A stretch of 64,000 bases of DNA from Caldatribacterium sp051549785 (GTDB taxonomy: Bacteria; Atribacterota; Atribacteria; Atribacterales; Caldatribacteriaceae): assembly GCF_051549785.1 (NCBI RefSeq), contig NZ_CP189974.1, positions 1,426,001 through 1,490,000 of the forward strand, in the 5' to 3' direction. Position 1 is the stretch's first letter, and every line of letters begins with the position of its first letter. This document shows, in pieces, positions 59,074-64,000 of this stretch. Made by a program: the position numbers and the translations under genes. A model generated the notes under the pieces. The model was not told the origin of the DNA. It saw only the letters and a list, made by a program, of their open reading frames with translations, and did no database searches.

Positions 59074-62000
59074 AAGGACGGATATTCGCCGGATTCTCAT
59101 TATCGGTTCGGGCCCGATTGTCATCGGACAGGCATGTGAGTTCGATTACTCGGGTACCCAGGGATGCAAAGCTCTGAGAAGCGAGGGGTACGAAGTCATC
59201 CTTGTGAACAGCAATCCCGCAACCATCATGACCGATCCGGAGATGGCTGATCGAACCTATATTGAGCCCCTGATCCCTGAGGTTCTGGAGAACATCATTG
59301 CCAGGGAACGTCCTGATGCACTTTTGCCAACCCTTGGAGGCCAGACGGCACTCAACCTTACCGTCCAGCTGAAAAAGCGAGGGGTTCTCGACCGTTTCGG
59401 TGTCAAGGTCCTTGGAGCCTCGCCGGAGGCGATCGAGAAAGCCGAAGACCGAAAGCTCTTCAAGGAAGCCATGCTGAAAATTGGCGTTGATGTACCCCGA
59501 AGCGGCCAGGCCTATAACATCAGGGAAGCTCTGGAGGTTGCCCGGGAAATCGGCTTTCCCCTTGTGATTCGACCGAGTTTCACCCTGGGGGGAACGGGAG
59601 GAGCTATCGCCTACAACATTGAGGAATTCGAAGAACTCGCCCAGCGGGCCCTCGACAGCAGCATGATCCGGGAAATCCTCATTGAAGAGTCGGTCATCGG
59701 GTGGAAGGAGTACGAACTCGAGGTCATGCGCGATGGAAAGGATAACGTGGTGATCATCTGCTCCATTGAGAACCTGGACCCCATGGGAATTCACACCGGC
59801 GACAGCATCACCGTCGCTCCTGCGCAGACGCTTACCGATGAAGAGTACCAGAAGATGCGGGATTACGCCATCCGGGCTATTCGGGAAATCGGTGTGGACA
59901 CAGGAGGGTGTAATATCCAGTTTGCTGTTAACCCCGAAAACGGTCGTATGGTCATCATTGAAATCAATCCCCGGGTGTCCCGGAGCTCTGCCCTGGCCTC
60001 AAAGGCCACCGGGTTTCCTATCGCTAAAATCGCTGCCAAACTCGCCGTGGGGTATACTCTTGACGAGATCCCGAATGACATCACGAAGAAGACCCCTGCC
60101 TGTTTTGAGCCTGCTCTGGACTACTGTGTGGTCAAGATTCCCCGGTTCACTTTTGAGAAATTCCCCGAGGCGGAACCGTACCTTGGTATCTCTATGAAGA
60201 GTGTTGGAGAAACCATGGCCATTGGGCGGAATTTCAAGGAAGCACTGCAGAAAGGCCTCCGTTCCCTGGAAATAGGAAAATGCGGTCTTGAAGACGTGAA
60301 AGGATGGGATGACGTTCCCAGGGCAAAGCGGAGGGAAATCCTTTACGAGAAGCTCACGCGTCCCAACCCTGACCGGATCTTCTATATCAAAATGGCCCTG
60401 AAAGAGGGACTAAGCATTCAGGAAATCTCTGAGTGGTCGAAGATCGATCCATGGTTCATCCGCCAGATTGAAGAAATCGTCGAGATGGAAGAGGAACTGC
60501 GCAGGGTTCCCTCGCTCCACCAGATTGACAGGGATCTCCTCCGGCGAGCGAAGGAGTTCGGCTTCTCCGATCGGCAGATTGCTCGTCTTCTCGGGACCGA
60601 TGAATGGGAAGTCCGTCGGGTTCGCAAATCCTTGGGGATTGAGCCTGTGTACAAGCAGGTGGATACCTGTGCTGCAGAGTTTGAGGCTGAGACCCCTTAT
60701 TACTACTCCACCTATGAGGAGGAGTGCGAGGCGAACCCCAGCAATCGCAAAAAAGTTGTTATTCTCGGAGCGGGGCCAAATCGTATTGGCCAGGGGATTG
60801 AGTTCGATTACTGCTGTGTTCACGCCACCTGGGGTCTGCAGGACCTGGGGTACGAAACCATTATGGTGAACAGCAATCCCGAGACGGTGAGCACCGACTA
60901 TGATACCTCAGACAAGCTCTTCTTTGAGCCCCTGTACATTGAGGATGTTCTCAATGTCATCGAGAAAGAACGTCCCGAGGGGGTTATCCTCCAGCTTGGA
61001 GGGCAGACTCCCCTGAATCTGGCCAAGGACCTGGAACGGGCTGGAGTGCCGATTCTGGGAACGTCTCCGGAGAGCATTGACATTGCTGAAGATCGGGATC
61101 GCTTCAAAAGTCTCGTGGAACGCCTGGGTCTCAGACAACCAAGGAATGGCGTGGCAACCTCGTTTGAGGAGGCCAAACGCGTCGCTCAGAGTATCGGGTA
61201 TCCAGTCATGGTCCGACCCTCGTATGTTCTCGGAGGCAGGGCCATGCGAATTATCTACACCGAGGAGGAACTCGAGGAGTTCATCTCTCAGGCTGTGGAG
61301 GTTTCCCCCGGACGGCCAGTGCTTATTGACGAATTCCTTGAAGATGCCATCGAAATCGACGTCGACGCCATAAGTGATGGTGAGCTTACCGTTGTTGCAG
61401 GAATCATGGAACACATTGAGGAGGCGGGAATCCATTCTGGCGACAGCGCCTGTGTTCTTCCTCCTTTCTCTCTGAGCGATGACATTATTGACCAGGTGAA
61501 GAAGTACACCTATGCTCTTGCCCGGGAACTCAAGGTTGTGGGGTTGATGAATGTGCAGTATGCGGTCAAGGATGACGAGATCTACGTTCTTGAGGTGAAT
61601 CCCCGGGCTTCCCGGACCATTCCCTTTGTGAGCAAGGCTACCGGTGTTCCTTTCGCCCGCCTTGCGTCCCAGGTGATGGCGGGGCGAAAGCTCCGGGACA
61701 TTGGTCTTGTACGGGAAATCGAAATCCCGTACTTTGCAGTGAAAGAGTCGGTATTTCCCTTCCGTCGTTTTCCAGGGGTCGATCCCGTTCTTGGCCCTGA
61801 GATGCGTTCAACAGGCGAGGTTATGGGGATTGACCGGGACTTTGGCATGGCCTACGCGAAATCCCAACTCGCTGCCCAGTCGTATCTCCCCCTTGAGGGA
61901 ACGGTTTTCATCAGCGTCAAGAACAAGGACAAACGGGGTGTGATTTTTCTCGCGAAAAAACTTTGGGACATGGGCTTCCGGATTGTGGCCACGAAAGGTA

Positions 62001-62359
62001 CGGCAAAGGTCTTAAGCAATAACGGTATTCCGGTTGAGGTCGTGAAGAAGGTCGGGGAAGGTCGACCGAACATTGTGGATATGATTAAGAACCGGGAGAT
62101 TCATCTCATCATCAACACGCCTTCTGGAGGGAAAGCCCAGAAAGAGAGCAGCGTCATTCGAAAAGAAGCCATTATGCGTGACATTCCCTGTGTCACGACA
62201 CTCTCAGGAGCAGAAGCTACAGTCTATGCAATTGAGCGGCTCAAAAGTGGGGAAATGACTATACGGTCCATTCAGGAGTACCACGAGGAGGTCCGGACTG
62301 CCCTGGACCTTTCCCTGAACCTCAGAAGGGGCAAAGAGGAGATCGCTGTGCTTCCGTGA
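59066..62359 (+). CDS. carB: Carbamoyl-phosphate synthase large subunit
   Basis: 1097 residues, GTG start overlapping carA. Two ATP-grasp halves: the first with IGSGPIVIGQACEFDYSGTQ, RPSFTLGGTGGAI and EINPRVSRSSALASKATGFPIA; the second with LGAGPNRIGQGIEFDYCCVH, RPSYVLGGRAM and EVNPRASRTIPFVSKATG. The C-terminal MGS-like allosteric domain begins near 950 (GVIFLAKKLWDMGFRIVATKGTAKVL). Makes carbamoyl phosphate from bicarbonate, ammonia and two ATP. Full length; the MscS gene starts in its stop codon. Confidence 0.98.
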   Translation: MPKRTDIRRILIIGSGPIVIGQACEFDYSGTQGCKALRSEGYEVILVNSNPATIMTDPEMADRTYIEPLIPEVLENIIARERPDALLPTLGGQTALNLTVQLKKRGVLDRFGVKVLGASPEAIEKAEDRKLFKEAMLKIGVDVPRSGQAYNIREALEVAREIGFPLVIRPSFTLGGTGGAIAYNIEEFEELAQRALDSSMIREILIEESVIGWKEYELEVMRDGKDNVVIICSIENLDPMGIHTGDSITVAPAQTLTDEEYQKMRDYAIRAIREIGVDTGGCNIQFAVNPENGRMVIIEINPRVSRSSALASKATGFPIAKIAAKLAVGYTLDEIPNDITKKTPACFEPALDYCVVKIPRFTFEKFPEAEPYLGISMKSVGETMAIGRNFKEALQKGLRSLEIGKCGLEDVKGWDDVPRAKRREILYEKLTRPNPDRIFYIKMALKEGLSIQEISEWSKIDPWFIRQIEEIVEMEEELRRVPSLHQIDRDLLRRAKEFGFSDRQIARLLGTDEWEVRRVRKSLGIEPVYKQVDTCAAEFEAETPYYYSTYEEECEANPSNRKKVVILGAGPNRIGQGIEFDYCCVHATWGLQDLGYETIMVNSNPETVSTDYDTSDKLFFEPLYIEDVLNVIEKERPEGVILQLGGQTPLNLAKDLERAGVPILGTSPESIDIAEDRDRFKSLVERLGLRQPRNGVATSFEEAKRVAQSIGYPVMVRPSYVLGGRAMRIIYTEEELEEFISQAVEVSPGRPVLIDEFLEDAIEIDVDAISDGELTVVAGIMEHIEEAGIHSGDSACVLPPFSLSDDIIDQVKKYTYALARELKVVGLMNVQYAVKDDEIYVLEVNPRASRTIPFVSKATGVPFARLASQVMAGRKLRDIGLVREIEIPYFAVKESVFPFRRFPGVDPVLGPEMRSTGEVMGIDRDFGMAYAKSQLAAQSYLPLEGTVFISVKNKDKRGVIFLAKKLWDMGFRIVATKGTAKVLSNNGIPVEVVKKVGEGRPNIVDMIKNREIHLIINTPSGGKAQKESSVIRKEAIMRDIPCVTTLSGAEATVYAIERLKSGEMTIRSIQEYHEEVRTALDLSLNLRRGKEEIAVLP

Positions 62360-63174
62360 GCCCTTTCCTTGAGAGAGTCCTTCACATCGGAGCCATTATC
62401 GGGTTTTCGTGGATTTTGGTGTACACAAGTCGTTTTGTCTTCCGGCAGCTCTTCCTCAGACGATTGAAAACTCCGGAAAAGCAGGTTGACCTCCCCCGCA
62501 AGCTCAATACCCTTCTCCCCCTCTTTCAGAGCGTGGTGACGTACCTTGTGGTGTTCTTTGCGCTGGTACTGATCCTTCGGGAAATCGGCATCGACGCCAC
62601 GGCAATTCTAGCGGGTGCAGGAGTGGTGGGTATCGCTGTAGGTTTTGGTGCCCAGACCCTTATTCGGGACATCCTCACGGGGCTTTTTCTGGTCTTTGAG
62701 GACAGCCTTTCGGTGGGAGACACGGTGCAGGTTGGAGACATCACCGGGACTGTGGAGGAAATCGGTCTACGGATCACGCGGATTCGTACCCTGTCGGGGG
62801 CGCTGGTGACCATTCCCAACGGGGAAATTTCCCGTATCGTGAACTACAATCGGGGATTCAGCCGAGCTGTGGTTGAGGTCAGTGTAGCCTATGAGGTGGA
62901 CATCGACAGGGCTGTAGAAGTGCTCCAGAGGGTGGTGGCAGCGTACCAGGAGAGCCACCCCAACCTCCTTCTTGGCGAGCCTTCGGTGCAGCGCATTGTT
63001 CGCCTGGAGGGCTCAGGTGTGGTTTTGCGGGTGGTGGTGCAGGTGCTTCCCCAGAAACACTGGGAAGTGGAACGGGACCTTCTGTACCATATCAAGAAGG
63101 CCTTTGACGCCGAACACATTGAGATTCCCTATCCGAAGTACGTGGTTTTCCTCGACACCACCAGGAAGACCTGA
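62356..63174 (+). CDS. mscS: Small mechanosensitive channel (MscS family)
   Basis: 272 residues, GTG overlapping the carB stop. Three membrane helices; the pore-lining TM3 is the Gly/Ala-rich AILAGAGVVGIAVGFGAQTLI (about 87-107). The cytoplasmic beta domain follows (DSLSVGDTVQVGDITGTVEEIGLRITRIRT, IPNGEISRIVNYNRG). Opens under membrane tension to release solutes. Typical MscS length. Co-transcription with carAB looks incidental. Confidence 0.94.
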   Translation: MSPFLERVLHIGAIIGFSWILVYTSRFVFRQLFLRRLKTPEKQVDLPRKLNTLLPLFQSVVTYLVVFFALVLILREIGIDATAILAGAGVVGIAVGFGAQTLIRDILTGLFLVFEDSLSVGDTVQVGDITGTVEEIGLRITRIRTLSGALVTIPNGEISRIVNYNRGFSRAVVEVSVAYEVDIDRAVEVLQRVVAAYQESHPNLLLGEPSVQRIVRLEGSGVVLRVVVQVLPQKHWEVERDLLYHIKKAFDAEHIEIPYPKYVVFLDTTRKT

Positions 63175-63220
63175 GAGCCGTTTCTGGTTATTCTTTGACA
63201 AAAACAAATGAGGTGGAGCT

Positions 63221-64000
63221 ATGGTCGACGTTACCCTGAAGGTGGGTGGTGCGGCAGGGCAGGGAGTACAAACCGTTTCCGAAGTACTTTCCCTCATCCT
63301 TGCTCGGCATGGGTACTACGTGTTCTCCATCGAGGATTACCAGTCACGGATTCGAGGGGGCCATACCTTCACTCTTGTACGTGCTGCAGAGCAGTGGGTT
63401 TCAGGAGGAAAGAGGGCGCTGGATATCCTCGTGTGTCTCAACGAAGAGACGTACCACCTGCACTGTGGCGAGGTGAAGGAGGGCGGAGTGATTCTAGGGA
63501 AGACCGGCAACGGAACACCCGGCAAAGACGTTCGTCTTTTGCCTCTTGATTTTGAAGGGGTGGCCCTGCGCCTTGGGAACCGGGTCTTTGCCAATATGGT
63601 GGCTACGGGAGCGGTTCTGGCAATCCTGGGTGTGGGCCTTGAGAAAGCCCGGGAGTACGTTCGGGAGACGTTTGCCCGAAAGGGCCCTGAGGTTGTAGCG
63701 AGGAACGAGGAAGCCCTGGAGGAGGGGGCAAGGCTCGTGGAAGCATCGGGGATGATTTCCTCTTCTCCGTTTCTTAAGGGACATCGAGATCCCTCAGGGG
63801 TTTCCCGACGGTACCTCATAAGCGGCAACGAAGCTCTGGGGCTTGGAGCGCTCCTTGCTGGATGCACGTTCTACAGTGCCTATCCCATGACTCCTTCGAC
63901 AGGAATTCTGAATTTCCTCGCCTCCAGGGCCGAAGCCTATGGTCTCATTGTGGAACAGGCAGAGGACGAAATCGCTGCCATCAACATGGCCGTTGGGGCG
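63221..64000 (+). CDS. 2-Oxoacid:ferredoxin oxidoreductase, gamma-alpha fused subunit (3' end beyond window)
   Basis: Open from ATG 63221 (AGGTGGAG site) to the last base, 260 residues so far. Residues 1-190 are the gamma domain: VGGAAGQGVQTVSEVLSLILARHG, YQSRIRGGHTF, LDFEGVALRLGNRVFANMVATGAVL. From about residue 205 the alpha domain begins (SGNEALGLGALLAGCTFYSAYPMTPSTGI and VEQAEDEIAAINMAVGA). This matches the KorA-type fusion. It decarboxylates a 2-oxoacid to acyl-CoA while reducing ferredoxin. The thiamine-binding beta subunit should follow outside the window. Confidence 0.93.
   Translation, partial: MVDVTLKVGGAAGQGVQTVSEVLSLILARHGYYVFSIEDYQSRIRGGHTFTLVRAAEQWVSGGKRALDILVCLNEETYHLHCGEVKEGGVILGKTGNGTPGKDVRLLPLDFEGVALRLGNRVFANMVATGAVLAILGVGLEKAREYVRETFARKGPEVVARNEEALEEGARLVEASGMISSSPFLKGHRDPSGVSRRYLISGNEALGLGALLAGCTFYSAYPMTPSTGILNFLASRAEAYGLIVEQAEDEIAAINMAVGA

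Noticed and set aside
63195..63200. TTGACA before the oxidoreductase gene
   Set aside because: No -10 box at proper spacing; the position 17 bases on is the ribosome site and start codon.
1..64000. tRNA, rRNA, CRISPR, prophage, insertion sequence or riboswitch
   Set aside because: No repeat-spacer array, transposase, integrase or conserved RNA motif was seen; almost every stretch is explained by coding genes or short promoters and terminators. Covariance-model searches were not possible here.

Overview
The window looks like ordinary chromosome from a diderm (two-membrane), fermentative, probably thermophilic anaerobe. GC is moderate, genes are tightly packed, and GTG/TTG starts are frequent. 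Anaerobic signs are hybrid cluster protein, a 2-oxoacid:ferredoxin oxidoreductase, a rubrerythrin-like protein and several radical-SAM enzymes. A beta-barrel-like protein ending in Phe beside a LolA-like protein and an RND/MMPL pump implies an outer membrane. Sugar uptake and sugar-derivative metabolism dominate. An Atribacterota-like (Caldatribacterium-type) origin would fit, but this is a guess and no marker gene here settles it. I saw no rRNA, tRNA, CRISPR array, insertion sequence or prophage.

Region 1 (1-9250): 3' part of hcp; a LacI-type repressor divergent from a sugar operon (ManA-like cupin protein, RbsA-type ATPase, RbsC-type permease, RbsB-type binding protein), with LacI-like operators in the shared promoter region; a convergent fucose/arabinose-isomerase-like gene sharing a 17-bp-stem terminator; a YlbF-like gene. 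Region 2 (9217-13240): a minus-strand operon of zinc ribbon, ECF sigma, zinc anti-sigma, serine acetyltransferase and a Cys-rich membrane protein; then a stand-alone LigD-type 3'-phosphoesterase, a rubrerythrin-like gene and a 56-residue membrane peptide. Region 3 (13290-18132): a second sugar ABC operon with one binding protein, one ATPase and two different permeases; it has a strong promoter, a possible leader peptide and an internal terminator, and ends at a 40-bp perfect palindrome.

Region 4 (18136-30230): 1-Cys peroxiredoxin, Fe-S flavoprotein, a fused DAHP synthase-prephenate dehydratase-ACT protein, an MMPL/LolA-like/outer-membrane-protein/TetR operon, threonine aldolase, a hypothetical gene, rarA behind a LexA-like box, and deoC. 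Region 5 (30250-36390): an old-yellow-enzyme flavoprotein and a GntR/ROK/Gfo-Idh-MocA/TIM-barrel sugar operon. Region 6 (36409-42792): grpE-dnaK-dnaJ-rsmE-mtaB and a nuclease-like secreted protein.

Region 7 (42782-50905, minus strand) is the least explained. It is a seven-gene operon of four poorly recognised, mostly membrane-associated proteins (two with possible SPFH-like regions), an M14-type peptidase, a HAD phosphatase and sn-glycerol-1-phosphate dehydrogenase. Region 8 (50962-64000): two tandem HD-GYP genes sharing an exact 427-bp block, an SPL-like radical-SAM gene, a flavin reductase-like gene, a slipin/NfeD pair, a B12-binding radical-SAM gene, carA-carB-mscS, and the start of a gamma-alpha fused 2-oxoacid:ferredoxin oxidoreductase. 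No gene-free gap exceeds about 200 bases.
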